Under the pieces are notes generated by a model. It was given only the letters and a program-made list of their open reading frames with translations. It was not told the DNA's origin and did no database searches. A program made the translations under genes and the position numbers. Shown piece after piece: positions 9,523 through 18,756 of a DNA stretch of 64,000 nucleotides; position 1 is the stretch's first letter, and every line of letters begins with the position of its first letter. The stretch spans positions 219,792 to 283,791 of the forward strand of contig NZ_AZEY01000090.1 of the NCBI RefSeq assembly GCF_001434255.1, written 5' to 3'. The stretch is from Lentilactobacillus diolivorans DSM 14421 (GTDB lineage: Bacteria > Bacillota > Bacilli > Lactobacillales > Lactobacillaceae).

Positions 9523-9577
9523 ATTATAACATGACTTACGTAGCGCAATCACAAACACTAATTTTCTATGTTATAAT
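9523..9577. promoter_or_regulatory. Divergent promoter region between hit and ecsA
   Basis: A minus-strand TATAAT occupies 9528-9523 for hit and a plus-strand TATAAT occupies 9572-9577 for ecsA. The -35 boxes of both are poor matches, so only the -10 elements are well supported. Confidence 0.6.
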
Positions 9578-9617
9578 TTGTTCTGTGTATTTTTAAAGAA
9601 CAATATGGAGGAAAAAG

Positions 9618-10355
9618 ATGACTTTAGAAGTTTCCAACCTAGTTGGTGGCTATTCGCAAGTTCCTGTTCTTAATGATGTTAGTTTTGATGTTAAAAATGG
9701 CGAGCTTGTTGGCTTAATTGGCCTGAATGGTGCTGGTAAGTCAACCACAATCAATCATATTATCGGTTTGTTAACCCCGTTTAAGGGGACCATTAAGATT
9801 AATGGGACAACACTGAATGAAGATGTTAAAGCATATAAACAACAGATTGCTTATATCCCAGAAGCACCAATTGTTTATAAAGAATTGACGTTAAAAGAAC
9901 ATTTGGAAATGACGATGCTGGCTTACAACTTGAATCAAGAAGATGCGTGGGCTCGAGCTCATCGGTTGCTCAAGAAATTTCGTTTAGACAATAAGCTTGA
10001 TTGGTTTCCAGATAATTTTTCAAAAGGGATGCGGCAAAAAGTGATGATTGTCTGCGCTTTTTTGACTAATGCAAAATTATTCATTATTGATGAACCCTTT
10101 CTAGGGCTAGATCCCTTGGCAGTTAATGATTTATTGAACTTAATTTCAGATCGAAAAAAGCAAGGGGCCAGTATTTTAATGTCGACACATGTTTTGGATA
10201 CTGCACAACGTTATTGTGACCGGTTTGTTCTGCTACATAATGGTAAAGTTCGAACCGAGGGAACGCTTGAACAATTAAGAACCCTTTTCCCCAATGCCGG
10301 CGATTCCTTAAATGATATTTATCTTTCACTAGCAAGGGAAGGCGAATCTGAATGA
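9618..10355 (+). CDS. ecsA: ABC transporter ATP-binding protein EcsA
   Basis: ABC ATPase of 245 residues. Walker A is GLNGAGKST at about 35-43, the signature is FSKGMRQK near 134-141, Walker B is LFIIDEPFLGLDP near 154-166, and the H-loop is STHVLD near 187. It overlaps ecsB by 4 bp. EcsAB in Bacillus influences secretion, regulated proteolysis by RasP and competence; the exported substrate in lactobacilli is unknown. The conserved placement next to hit supports the assignment. Confidence 0.92.
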   Translation: MTLEVSNLVGGYSQVPVLNDVSFDVKNGELVGLIGLNGAGKSTTINHIIGLLTPFKGTIKINGTTLNEDVKAYKQQIAYIPEAPIVYKELTLKEHLEMTMLAYNLNQEDAWARAHRLLKKFRLDNKLDWFPDNFSKGMRQKVMIVCAFLTNAKLFIIDEPFLGLDPLAVNDLLNLISDRKKQGASILMSTHVLDTAQRYCDRFVLLHNGKVRTEGTLEQLRTLFPNAGDSLNDIYLSLAREGESE

Positions 10356-11581
10356 AACAACTTTTCAAAAAGCGGCTGGCCAATCATTTGACTGAGATGA
10401 TGAAATATCTTCGATTAGTCTTCAATGATTATTTCGTCCTTGCACTGGTCTTTTTGATTGGTGGTCTCGGATACTATTATTCAAATGCGTTGAAGCAATT
10501 GCATTCCGGAATTTGGTGGGCGCCACTGCTCACCATTGGTGTTTTACTAATTGGGATCCAACTTGGCCGGTTTGCAACGTTAGTGCAGGATCCGGATTAC
10601 GTCTTTTTGCTCCCGCAGGAATCAGAGATGGTTTATTACTTGCGTTCCGCTTATCGGTATAGCCTTGTTCTAGCCTGCGTCACTCAGGTGATTATTTGGA
10701 TTGTTTTGATGCCGTTCGTTCAGGTGACACTTTTGGCGACAACTTCAGATTTGTTTTATCTTCTAGCAAGTATCTTGTTGCTGAAGGCCATTTGGCTTAA
10801 CGCCGATTTTGCTAGAAAGTATCGTGTAAAAAGCAGATGGGTTGCCAATAGATTCCTGTTCAGATTTTTATTACCACTAGCAATATTCACAATTTCATTT
10901 TACTTCGAATATTGGGTGGGTTCATTGCTAACATTTCTGATTATTCTTTTTAGCACTGTGAATAGTTGGCGTTGGGGAATTCGGCCATTGGATTGGCGAA
11001 CAATGATTGATGACGAGAACAACCGAATGCATACTGTTTATCAATTCTTTAATTTATTTACCGATGTGCCATCGTTGAATGGTTCTGTTAGGCGGCGCCG
11101 TTATTTGGATTGGCTGTTACGGCGGATTAGGCTAATCCCTGAAAATACGTATCTGTATTTATACGCTCATGGCATTTTACGGGATCACGAAATGGGTGGA
11201 CTATATTTCCGACTAACCGTTATTGGCACGCTTTTTTTGGTGTTTATTAAAGGCGAAATGTTGCCAATTGCTTTGTGCTTAATCTTCCTGTATCTGATTG
11301 GGTTTCAAATGATTCCATTTTATTTTCATTTTGACGACAACGCATTTGTTCATATTTATCCAGTGACGAATGATCATCAAATGAAAAATTTTCAGCGGGT
11401 GCTACTAATCATGTTATGTGCTGTGGCAACTATTTTTGCCATTGCCGTTATTGCGATTAACTATACAAATGTGGTGACGATTATTGGTGTTATCGTTGGT
11501 GAACTGCTTGAGGTTTTGGCGTTTATTTATTTGTATGTCCCACGACGAATTCAACGTGGGCAGCGAAGTCGAAATATATAG
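10352..11581 (+). CDS. ecsB: ABC transporter permease EcsB
   Basis: Polytopic membrane protein of 409 residues with roughly nine or ten hydrophobic segments grouped near the N-terminus (about 27-150), middle (170-200) and C-terminus (290-400). A large cytoplasmic stretch around 205-285 is rich in Arg (RRRRYLDWLLRRIR). It is coupled to ecsA by an ATGA overlap and forms its membrane partner. No ecsC follows. Confidence 0.9.
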   Translation: MKQLFKKRLANHLTEMMKYLRLVFNDYFVLALVFLIGGLGYYYSNALKQLHSGIWWAPLLTIGVLLIGIQLGRFATLVQDPDYVFLLPQESEMVYYLRSAYRYSLVLACVTQVIIWIVLMPFVQVTLLATTSDLFYLLASILLLKAIWLNADFARKYRVKSRWVANRFLFRFLLPLAIFTISFYFEYWVGSLLTFLIILFSTVNSWRWGIRPLDWRTMIDDENNRMHTVYQFFNLFTDVPSLNGSVRRRRYLDWLLRRIRLIPENTYLYLYAHGILRDHEMGGLYFRLTVIGTLFLVFIKGEMLPIALCLIFLYLIGFQMIPFYFHFDDNAFVHIYPVTNDHQMKNFQRVLLIMLCAVATIFAIAVIAINYTNVVTIIGVIVGELLEVLAFIYLYVPRRIQRGQRSRNI

Positions 11582-11742
11582 TACTCGGAATCATGCACGC
11601 TGGTAAATTTAAGGATGGCCAATAATTAAAGATGTTTTTATTCTAACGATGAAGGCGGCAGATCGGCTGGTTTGATTAGCCTGAATGACTAGCATTTATC
11701 TTTGTTTTTGAGTCAGATTCGAGAATTCGTGTAATTAAAAAG
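11582..11742 (+). other. Intergenic spacer before repeat copy A
   Basis: No convincing reading frame is present. A TTGAGT at 11708-11713 followed 17 bp later by GTAATT is a very weak promoter candidate for the repeat that follows. Confidence 0.3.
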
Positions 11743-11933
11743 AGAGTGGACGAAAGGCGGTTAACTTCCCGAGTGTAATCGAATTATCCAACTATTCCGG
11801 GTGGAATAGCTGGATAGTTCGGTTATGCGGCAGGAAGTTGCCTTTTGGCGCACGTTTCCACTCAGTAACAATCGTGATTACAAAAAATGGGACTGGACAA
11901 AATTACTTTTGCCTCAGTCTCCACTTTTTCCAA
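11743..11933 (+). repeat. Dispersed structured repeat, copy A
   Basis: A roughly 190-bp element found again at 58.54 kb in the same orientation with an exact 46,800-bp offset over the first arm. It holds a hairpin spanning 11744-11863 (arms start GAGTGGA and end TCCACTC; apex CTATTCC-GGGT-GGAATAG) and a second hairpin at 11890-11922 (GGGACTG...CAGTCTCC with ACAAAA/TTTTG). Several stem positions are G-T, which pair as G-U only if the plus strand is transcribed. No reading frame, transposase or target-site duplication is seen. It lies between ecsB and trmB. Confidence 0.8.
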
Positions 11934-11974
11934 GTTGTGTTATTTACTTAAAAGATTAAGGTAGGAGATTATTA

Positions 11975-12616
11975 ATGCGCATAAGAAAAAAGCCTTGGGC
12001 GGCTAAATATATTCAAGATCATGCTGATTATATTGTGACTAATCCTCAAAATTGGACTGGCAGGTGGCAGGAACGATTTACCAAAACACAATCATTGGAT
12101 GTTGAGATTGGTGCCGGAAAGGGCCAATTTATTATTCAAATGGCTAAGCAGCATCCTGAAATAAATTACATTGGGGTTGAACTTCAAGAGTCAGTGATTG
12201 CCACGGCACTTAGGCGGTTTATGACTGATCCACTGCCAAACTTACAATTCGTTCTGACAGATGGTGCCGATTTGGACGAGTTTTTTCATCCAAATGAAAT
12301 CGAAAAAATATTTCTTAATTTTTCCGATCCCTGGCCCAAAAAACGGCATGCCAAACGTCGTCTAACATCGCCGAGATTTTTGAAGACTTATCAGACAGTT
12401 TTGGCTCATGACGGTCAGATTGAATTTAAAACAGATAACCGTGGTTTATTTGAATATTCTTTAGTGACAATGAATAATTTTCCCATGCATTTTGATGAGG
12501 TATCATTAGATTTACATGAATCTCCAGAAAATGAAACCAATATTGAAACTGAATATGAGGAAAAGTTTAGTCCAAATGGCCCAATTTACAAACTTGTTGT
12601 TCACTTTAATTCATAA
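11975..12616 (+). CDS. trmB: tRNA (guanine-N7-)-methyltransferase
   Basis: SAM-dependent enzyme of 213 residues that makes m7G46 in tRNA. The SAM-binding motif VEIGAGKGQFI is at about 42-52, YIGVELQESV near 65-74 and the TrmB signature FLNFSDPWPKKRHAKRRL at about 112-129. The C-terminus has the family motif ETEYEEKF near 191-198. The start follows GTAGGAG. Its last 16 bp overlap the end of the convergent small gene on the minus strand. Confidence 0.96.
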   Translation: MRIRKKPWAAKYIQDHADYIVTNPQNWTGRWQERFTKTQSLDVEIGAGKGQFIIQMAKQHPEINYIGVELQESVIATALRRFMTDPLPNLQFVLTDGADLDEFFHPNEIEKIFLNFSDPWPKKRHAKRRLTSPRFLKTYQTVLAHDGQIEFKTDNRGLFEYSLVTMNNFPMHFDEVSLDLHESPENETNIETEYEEKFSPNGPIYKLVVHFNS

Positions 12617-12930
12617 ATGCGGGTTTTTAATACTTTTCCCGTGGTAGGGTTTGCCCAAAATTCGTGAACTTCAACTTGACCGCTTTTCTTTTGATAGTTG
12701 AAGCCAAAATGAAATTCTGTTGACGTTGATTGTGTTGGGGATAAGGACCAATTTCCTAAATAAGTTGTCCCTGGTGTTGACACCAAATTCTGATTACCAT
12801 GCATGATTTGTTGTAAAAGCCTTTTATTAGCTCGACTTTTTTGGTAATCTTTATTCAGACTGAACGCGGCACAGGCACCAATGGTTGCGCCAGCCAATGA
12901 TAAACTATAAAGAATTGTTTGTTTTTTCAA
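12601..12930 (-). CDS. Small PepSY-like membrane protein
   Basis: Protein of 109 residues with an N-terminal hydrophobic segment (about 7-24) that serves as a membrane anchor or signal, followed by an extracytoplasmic domain. The C-terminus VEVHEFWANPTTGKVLKTRIY resembles the strand-turn of PepSY-like domains, in which a TG(K/E)V turn is common. It starts with TTG after AAGGGG and converges on trmB with a 16-bp overlap. In Bacillus a small PepSY-type gene (ytzB) lies in this neighbourhood; this is weak support. Function unknown. Confidence 0.65.
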   Translation of the reverse strand: MKKQTILYSLSLAGATIGACAAFSLNKDYQKSRANKRLLQQIMHGNQNLVSTPGTTYLGNWSLSPTQSTSTEFHFGFNYQKKSGQVEVHEFWANPTTGKVLKTRIYELK

Positions 12931-13071
12931 AATTTACCCCTTTTTCGAATCAAATTAACTATACTTTAATATAGAAAGGGATATTGAGCAAATCATGCTG
13001 ATAATTACCCAAAATGCGATATAATTTACTTACTAAATAAAAGTAAAAGCCATTGAAAGGATGATTCATTA

Positions 13072-13395
13072 ATGAAAGATTTACAAAAAACCGACTTGAA
13101 AACAATGACCAATGATATTTCTGATGGTAAGTATATGCTGTTCTTTACCGCAGACTGGTGCCCAGATTGCCGATTTATCAAGCCAGCGATGCCACAGATT
13201 GAAAATGAATATTCAGATTATACATTTTTAAAAGTGGATCGGGATGAAAATATTGACCTGGCTGGCGAGATGAATATCATGGGGATTCCCAGTTTTGTTG
13301 CCTATGATCATGGTAAAGAAATTGGTCGATTTTCTAACCCTGACCGAAAAACAAAACAAGAAGTTGAAAAGTTCATTGACTCTTTGAAAAAATAA
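13072..13395 (+). CDS. Thioredoxin-like protein (YtpP-like)
   Basis: Thioredoxin-fold protein of 107 residues. The active site is DWCPDCRF with the CxxC at about 30-33, differing from the WCGPC of classical thioredoxin, and a cis-Pro motif MGIPSF lies near 75-80. It is likely a cytosolic disulfide reductase; the partner is not known. It precedes ytpR-sftA-murC, matching the Bacillus ytp gene order. TATAAT at 13020-13025 is a candidate -10 box, and AAAGGATG precedes the start. Confidence 0.88.
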   Translation: MKDLQKTDLKTMTNDISDGKYMLFFTADWCPDCRFIKPAMPQIENEYSDYTFLKVDRDENIDLAGEMNIMGIPSFVAYDHGKEIGRFSNPDRKTKQEVEKFIDSLKK

Positions 13396-13419
13396 TAAAT
13401 GAGACGGAAGGATAGCGTA

Positions 13420-14058
13420 ATGTTAATAGCAAGTTATAACCCTCGAAGCACTGGCGATACAATGGTGGTCATTTTAAATCAAGATATTGGTGACCAACAA
13501 GTTGAAATTCATGATGAGGTTGCTCGAATTTATGATGAGGACAGCCAGACCACTTTGGGGTACAACTTTTTAAAAGCGAGTGAAATTCTTCCTGAAATTG
13601 TTAATGTGAATGGTCGGGTTTCATTAACACCTGATCAAATCAAAAAAATAAATCAATATCTTAAAGATCACCGATTCCCTGGGGATATTCAGTTTGATGA
13701 CGATCCTAAGTTTGTAGTCGGCTATGTTCAAAGCGTTGTTGATCATCCACATTCAAATCATTTGCAAATTACCAAAACTGACGTTGGCAATGGACAGATT
13801 CTCCAAATCGTCAGTGGGTCTCCGAACATGAAAGCTGACATTAAAGTTGTTGTTGCAAAGGTTGGTGCTATGATGCCTGACGGTCAAATTATTTGGCGAG
13901 GCGAATTGCGTGGGGTACAAAGTGACGGAATGATTTGCTCAGGTCGGGAACTTGAATTACCAAATGCACCGCAAGTTCCGGGTGCGCTAATTTTGCCTGA
14001 TAGTTATCAAATTGGTGAATCATTTGAATTTGATAAGGCAAAACATTTATTTGATTAA
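13420..14058 (+). CDS. ytpR: YtpR family tRNA-binding protein
   Basis: Protein of 212 residues with a DUF4479 N-terminal region and a C-terminal EMAP/Csaa-type tRNA-binding OB domain (about 95-200), homologous to the N-terminal part of PheT. Recognisable motifs are HPHSNHLQITKTDVG, IVSGSPNM and LRGVQSDGMICSGREL; the same pattern appears in pheT at 44.6 kb. I place the start at 13420 because GGAAGG lies 8 bp before it; an in-frame ATG at 13399 has no ribosome site. It sits between the thioredoxin-like gene and sftA. The exact role is unknown. Confidence 0.9.
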   Translation: MLIASYNPRSTGDTMVVILNQDIGDQQVEIHDEVARIYDEDSQTTLGYNFLKASEILPEIVNVNGRVSLTPDQIKKINQYLKDHRFPGDIQFDDDPKFVVGYVQSVVDHPHSNHLQITKTDVGNGQILQIVSGSPNMKADIKVVVAKVGAMMPDGQIIWRGELRGVQSDGMICSGRELELPNAPQVPGALILPDSYQIGESFEFDKAKHLFD

Positions 14059-14081
14059 TAATATTGGGTGGCAGGTAGAAC

Positions 14082-16352
14082 ATGAAAAATTATGATGGAC
14101 CAGCTTTTTTTCGACGGCGCAAATTTATTGAATCGCGGTCGGAAAAGCACAAAAAAACTGAACAAAATAATCAACGTGTTCAATCCATAAATGTCCCGGA
14201 AAAACACGTTAAGCCGGTTTTGAGACGATCACGTTCCGTTGGTGATCGTCAAACACCGGCTTTTCTTGAGGAAATCAAAAACTTTGTTCCCAAAAAACGA
14301 CCTCAAGTTGATAAACGAAAAAAACAAATTATGACAAATTATTTGACGAGTCAGCAGCATCGGCGTGATCATTTATACGATCGACTGACGAACAAGTTAC
14401 GAATTAAAACTGCTGATCTTATTGTTTTAGCTGATAGATCGGGGGATGACAGGGACTTTCATCCTCAAACAGCTCAAAATCTTCCCACTCAGTCAAAGAG
14501 CCAAACGTCAACGACTGACTCTGACGTTTCAAAAGAGATGGTAATGACTGAGCAAATAGCTAAACCAGTTGATAATGAATCAGTTGCTCAGCCAGTGAAG
14601 ACTCAATCTTTTGAAAATCATTCTGGGGAGTCAGACCGTAAACAGCCGTTTACTTCTCGTTTGAATCACCATGGGCTTGGACAATCCTTTAAAACGATTG
14701 TGAACGAGGAGAGCGCTGGCCGAAAAGATCTGAGCTTATTTAGTGATTCGAAGCTAAACCCAAATCAGTCTACTGTGACTCGCAAATTAGATCCTAATAA
14801 CAATCGAGTAAACAACAAACCCACTTCAAAGCAAAAGCCGTCTTCGGGTGAGCTGCTGAAGTCACAGGATAATCATTCTCAAAGTAATAAGACCAATGCT
14901 GTTGGTAGTTCTGATAATAGTCAAGCTGATGATCGTAGTTATCAGTTTCCACCGCTATCATTACTTAAAAAACCTGATTTCCATGACGATACTTCGTTGG
15001 ATGACTGGATTGAACATCAAATCGATGTTTTAGATCGAACGTTTTCTGCGTTTAAAGTTAATGCCCAGGTCGTCGATTGGACAAATGGGCCAACGGTGAC
15101 ACAATTTCAAGTAAAACTTGCACTTGGCGTTAAGGTTAGTCGGATCACTAATTTAAATGATGATCTCAAATTGGCTTTGGCTGCTAAAGATATTCGGATT
15201 GAAGCCCCAATTCCAGGAAAAACCACCGTTGGTATTGAGATTCCAAATCCACATCCGCGACCGGTGGTTCTTTCGGAAATTATTTCAACTGACAAATTCA
15301 AAGAGAATCATTCACCGTTAACGACAGCTGTTGGCGTTGATCTTTCAGGGACACCACAAGCGACAGATATTCGAAAAATGCCTCATGGATTAATTGCGGG
15401 TGCTACCGGGTCTGGTAAGAGTGTGTTTATTAATAGTTTATTAGTATCGCTACTTTACAAAGCAACGCCTGCCGACTTAAAATTATTATTAATCGATCCT
15501 AAGGCAGTCGAACTGGCACCTTATGATGGCATTCCACATTTACTTTCACCAGTTATTTCTGATCCTAAAGGTGCCGCAGCGGCATTGCATTGGTTAACAG
15601 AGGAAATGGATCAGCGTTATGAGAAGCTATCAGCCGCCCGTGTTAAAAACATCGAACAATTCAATCAGGAAGCAATTAAGACTAAACAATACGGTTTAAA
15701 GATGCCATATATTCTCGTTATTATTGATGAGTTGGCGGATTTGATGATGGCTGCTTCTAGTGAAGTGGAGGATTATATTGTTCGAATCACCCAAAAAGCT
15801 CGGGCGGCGGGAATTCATTTGATTGTCGCAACACAACGGCCAAGTGTTGACATTGTAACCGGGACAATCAAAAACAATATTCCAAGTCGGATTGCCTTTA
15901 TGGTCTCCAGTCAAGTCGATTCGAGAACTATTTTGGATTCCGCTGGTGCCGAGCGTCTGCTCGGCAGAGGGGATATGCTGTATCTAGGCAATGGTGCTAA
16001 TCAACCTAAACGATTGCAGGGGGCTTTTGTCACCAATAATGAGCTTGAAGGCGTGATCGATTTTGTTCGTCAGCAAGGCACACCGCATTACTTGTTTACT
16101 CCTGAGTCATTGAAAAAGGCCGAGGTAAACAATCAGTCCCAGGATCGATTGATGCCCCAGATATTAAAATATATTGCAAATGAAGATACAATTTCAACAT
16201 CTAAGCTTCAACGTGTATTTTCAATCGGGTATAATAGAGCTGCAAACATAATTGACAGCTTGCAAAAGCGGCAGCTGGTTTCGGAACAAAACGGATCAAA
16301 ACCAAGGCAAGTTTATTACAACCCTGATAAGGAGCAAGATTCGGAAGAATAA
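14082..16352 (+). CDS. sftA: FtsK/SpoIIIE-family DNA translocase, soluble SftA type
   Basis: Protein of 756 residues. There is no membrane segment: the first ~290 residues are hydrophilic, basic and low-complexity (Ser/Gln/Asn/Lys-rich). The motor follows, with Walker A GATGSGKS (Lys about 446), Walker B YILVIIDELADLM near 546-558, and the FtsK motif ATQRPSVDIVTG near 585. The C-terminus has the winged-helix gamma domain (about 690-745), which in the family reads oriented DNA sequences. Lack of transmembrane helices and position between ytpR and murC match SftA (YtpS) of Bacillus, which clears DNA from the division septum. Confidence 0.92.
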   Translation: MKNYDGPAFFRRRKFIESRSEKHKKTEQNNQRVQSINVPEKHVKPVLRRSRSVGDRQTPAFLEEIKNFVPKKRPQVDKRKKQIMTNYLTSQQHRRDHLYDRLTNKLRIKTADLIVLADRSGDDRDFHPQTAQNLPTQSKSQTSTTDSDVSKEMVMTEQIAKPVDNESVAQPVKTQSFENHSGESDRKQPFTSRLNHHGLGQSFKTIVNEESAGRKDLSLFSDSKLNPNQSTVTRKLDPNNNRVNNKPTSKQKPSSGELLKSQDNHSQSNKTNAVGSSDNSQADDRSYQFPPLSLLKKPDFHDDTSLDDWIEHQIDVLDRTFSAFKVNAQVVDWTNGPTVTQFQVKLALGVKVSRITNLNDDLKLALAAKDIRIEAPIPGKTTVGIEIPNPHPRPVVLSEIISTDKFKENHSPLTTAVGVDLSGTPQATDIRKMPHGLIAGATGSGKSVFINSLLVSLLYKATPADLKLLLIDPKAVELAPYDGIPHLLSPVISDPKGAAAALHWLTEEMDQRYEKLSAARVKNIEQFNQEAIKTKQYGLKMPYILVIIDELADLMMAASSEVEDYIVRITQKARAAGIHLIVATQRPSVDIVTGTIKNNIPSRIAFMVSSQVDSRTILDSAGAERLLGRGDMLYLGNGANQPKRLQGAFVTNNELEGVIDFVRQQGTPHYLFTPESLKKAEVNNQSQDRLMPQILKYIANEDTISTSKLQRVFSIGYNRAANIIDSLQKRQLVSEQNGSKPRQVYYNPDKEQDSEE

Positions 16353-16403
16353 TTAGCTGACAGCAATTAACAAAATTAATAAGACGGGACAGGTAGGATG
16401 AAT

Positions 16404-17735
16404 ATGAATTCAGACACGATATATCACTTTGTAGGAATAAAAGGAACTGGCATGAGTGCAATGGCATTGATCTTGCACGATCGTGGCGAAAAGGTTCAAG
16501 GTTCAGACATCGAGCAGTATACATTTACGCAGCGCGGCCTGGAACAAGCCGGAATCAAGATCTTGCCATTTGATGCTGATAATATCCATGAAGGTTTAAC
16601 AGTTATTGCAGGAAATTCGTTTACGGATGATCATCCAGAAATAAAAAAAGCCAGAGAAATGGGCTTAACGGTTTATCGTTATCATGAATTTCTTGGCAAA
16701 ATGATTAAGGGAAAGACAAGCATTGGTGTTTCTGGCGCCCATGGTAAAACAAGCACAACGGGGTTACTTTCACATGTCCTTTCGGGAATTGCACCAACTG
16801 ATTATCTAATTGGAGATGGCTCAGGTAAAGGGGTTCCCAACGCTCGGTTCTTCGTGTATGAAGCTGACGAGTATCGCCGTCATTTCTTGGCAACGAGACC
16901 TGACTATGCCATTATGACGAATATTGATTTTGATCATCCTGATTATTATAAGAGTATTGATGATGTTCAAACAGCTTTTCAGACATTTGCCGATCAAACC
17001 CAAAAAGGGATTTTCGCTTGGGGGGATGACAAGCGCCTGCGTCAATTAAAAGCCAAAGTGCCAATCTATTATTATGGACTTAATGATACCGATGATTTTC
17101 AAGCGGTTGATGTTAAACGGACAACCAGTGGCTCGAGTTTTCATGTCGTGTATCAAGGCAAAGACCTTGGTGAATTCTCAGTACCATTATTTGGTGAACA
17201 CAATATCTTTAATTCATTGGCAGTTGTTGCGGTTTCGTATTTTGAAGACGTTAATTTGGATGAAATCCGAAAAGAGTTAAAAACATTCCAAGGCGTTAAG
17301 CGTCGTTTTTCAGAACGTAAAATTGATAACATGACAATCATTGATGATTACGCGCATCATCCAACTGAAATTAAGGCAACAATTGATGCCGCCCGGCAAG
17401 AATATCCCAATAAAAAGATTGCCGTGGTTTTCCAACCACATACATTTAGCCGGACAATTGCGTTAATGGACGATTTTGCTAAGAGCTTAAACTTGGCTGA
17501 TGAAGTCTTTTTGACTCAGATTTATAGTTCTCCTAGAGAAAGTTCAGGAAATGTTTCTAGCGCTGATCTCGCAAAGAAAATTACCAAGGGCGGCCGAATT
17601 CTGTCAGCTGATAATATGTCACCATTGTTGGATTACGACAATGACGTGATTATTTTTATGGGCGCTGGCGACATTCAAAAGTATGAAAAGACCTATGAGG
17701 ATTTATTGAGTCATTTAAGTCGAAAAGTTAATTAA
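16404..17735 (+). CDS. murC: UDP-N-acetylmuramate-L-alanine ligase
   Basis: Cytoplasmic Mur ligase of 443 residues that adds L-Ala to UDP-MurNAc. The Rossmann start [15 protein letters not shown], the ATP motif [13 protein letters not shown] (about 105-117), [10 protein letters not shown], and [10 protein letters not shown] (about 311-320) are all present. I prefer the ATG at 16404 over 16398, since AGGTAGG lies directly against the earlier ATG. It follows sftA by about 50 bp and is followed by a stem-loop terminator. Confidence 0.95.
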   Translation: MNSDTIYHFVGIKGTGMSAMALILHDRGEKVQGSDIEQYTFTQRGLEQAGIKILPFDADNIHEGLTVIAGNSFTDDHPEIKKAREMGLTVYRYHEFLGKMIKGKTSIGVSGAHGKTSTTGLLSHVLSGIAPTDYLIGDGSGKGVPNARFFVYEADEYRRHFLATRPDYAIMTNIDFDHPDYYKSIDDVQTAFQTFADQTQKGIFAWGDDKRLRQLKAKVPIYYYGLNDTDDFQAVDVKRTTSGSSFHVVYQGKDLGEFSVPLFGEHNIFNSLAVVAVSYFEDVNLDEIRKELKTFQGVKRRFSERKIDNMTIIDDYAHHPTEIKATIDAARQEYPNKKIAVVFQPHTFSRTIALMDDFAKSLNLADEVFLTQIYSSPRESSGNVSSADLAKKITKGGRILSADNMSPLLDYDNDVIIFMGAGDIQKYEKTYEDLLSHLSRKVN

Positions 17736-17746
17736 GATATCTTAGG

Positions 17747-17789
17747 AAAGCCATTAGTTAAGTGAATTTGCTTGATTAATGACTTTTAT
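17747..17789 (+). terminator. Terminator after murC
   Basis: CATTAGTTAAG pairs with CTTGATTAATG across an 8-nt loop and the stem ends in a short T-rich run. The -35 element of the next gene lies inside the downstream arm. Confidence 0.65.
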
Positions 17790-17800
17790 TTAGTTAAAAT
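17772..17800 (+). promoter_or_regulatory. Promoter of the BI-1 family gene
   Basis: TTGATT at 17772-17777 and TAAAAT at 17795-17800 with a 17-bp spacer, 34 bp before the start codon. Confidence 0.6.
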
Positions 17801-17833
17801 TGTTTAACAAGAAATAAAAAGGGAGCGGATTCA

Positions 17834-18529
17834 ATGGATAATTATCCTAATGAAGAACGACGAGTTGCTAATAACGCTGCTGGTCTGAATGCTTTTCTTA
17901 CTAGAATGTATAGTTGGATGAGCTTGGCTGTTTTAATATCCGCAGCAACTGCATTTTTAATTAGTGGTTCTGGAATTGCGATCACAAGAGGAATGATGTG
18001 GGGATCAATGATTCTCTGGTTTGTCATTCCGTTTGTCGTATCGTTTCAAGCACTGAAAAGACCAACTCTGGCTTTTGGGGCGTTAATGCTATATGCAATT
18101 TTGAGTGGCTTTGTCTTCTCAATTATTGCTAAGGCGTACACGGGAGCCTCGATTGCCTCAGCCTTTGTTTCAGCGTCAGCGATCTTTATTACGATGACCG
18201 TTTTTGGATTAGTCACTCGAAAGAATCTGGATAAGGTTGGTCGTCAAGCAGTTGCCGCATTAATTGCGTTAATCGTTGCGATGATCATCAATTGGTTCTT
18301 ACGAAGCCCATTAATTTCCTTCGTCTTTTCAATCATTGCCGTTCTTATCTTTACGGTGTTGACTGCTTATGATACCCAAAAGATGAAGCAAATGTATAAT
18401 CAATATGCGGGAAGTAATCAAATTTCGATGACCGGTTTGGCTGTGTTTGGTGCATTGCAGTTATACCTTGATTTTGTTAACTTGTTCTTACAGTTATTAC
18501 AAATCTTTGGTAGTGGTGACAACCGTTAA
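17834..18529 (+). CDS. Bax inhibitor-1 (UPF0005) family membrane protein
   Basis: Polytopic protein of 231 residues with seven hydrophobic segments at about 30-50, 57-75, 82-103, 110-130, 140-157, 163-183 and 204-225. The family signature TAYDTQKMKQMY follows segment six. Bacterial BI-1 proteins (YetJ type) are pH-sensitive calcium leak channels in vitro; the role in lactobacilli is unknown. It is monocistronic, flanked by its own promoter and a T-rich terminator. Confidence 0.88.
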   Translation: MDNYPNEERRVANNAAGLNAFLTRMYSWMSLAVLISAATAFLISGSGIAITRGMMWGSMILWFVIPFVVSFQALKRPTLAFGALMLYAILSGFVFSIIAKAYTGASIASAFVSASAIFITMTVFGLVTRKNLDKVGRQAVAALIALIVAMIINWFLRSPLISFVFSIIAVLIFTVLTAYDTQKMKQMYNQYAGSNQISMTGLAVFGALQLYLDFVNLFLQLLQIFGSGDNR

Positions 18530-18548
18530 AATTCAATCGTTAATTTAT

Positions 18549-18591
18549 GAAGAGACTCAGACAAAAGTAATTTTGTTTTAGTCTCTTTTTT
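18549..18591 (+). terminator. Terminator after BI-1 gene, related to the dispersed repeat
   Basis: AGAGACT pairs with AGTCTCT, with ACAAAA/TTTTGT in the inner stem, then six T. The stem is close to the second hairpin of the dispersed repeat at 11.9 and 58.7 kb. Confidence 0.9.
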
Positions 18592-18756
18592 GAGGATTAA
18601 GTGATATTTATTAGAATGAATGAATTTATCAAGGCTACAAAAAGTGAACCGATATCATTAAGATGACGAATTTGAGCTGCTTATTCACTCTCTTTCCAAT
18701 TTACGGGTTGCTCGTGGTAAAATTAAATTCAGAGAATTATTTTAAAGGAGAATTTA

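Noticed and set aside
11743-11933. Insertion sequence or classical MITE
   Set aside because: No transposase, no clear terminal repeats of a known family and no visible target duplication. It is kept as a structured repeat instead.
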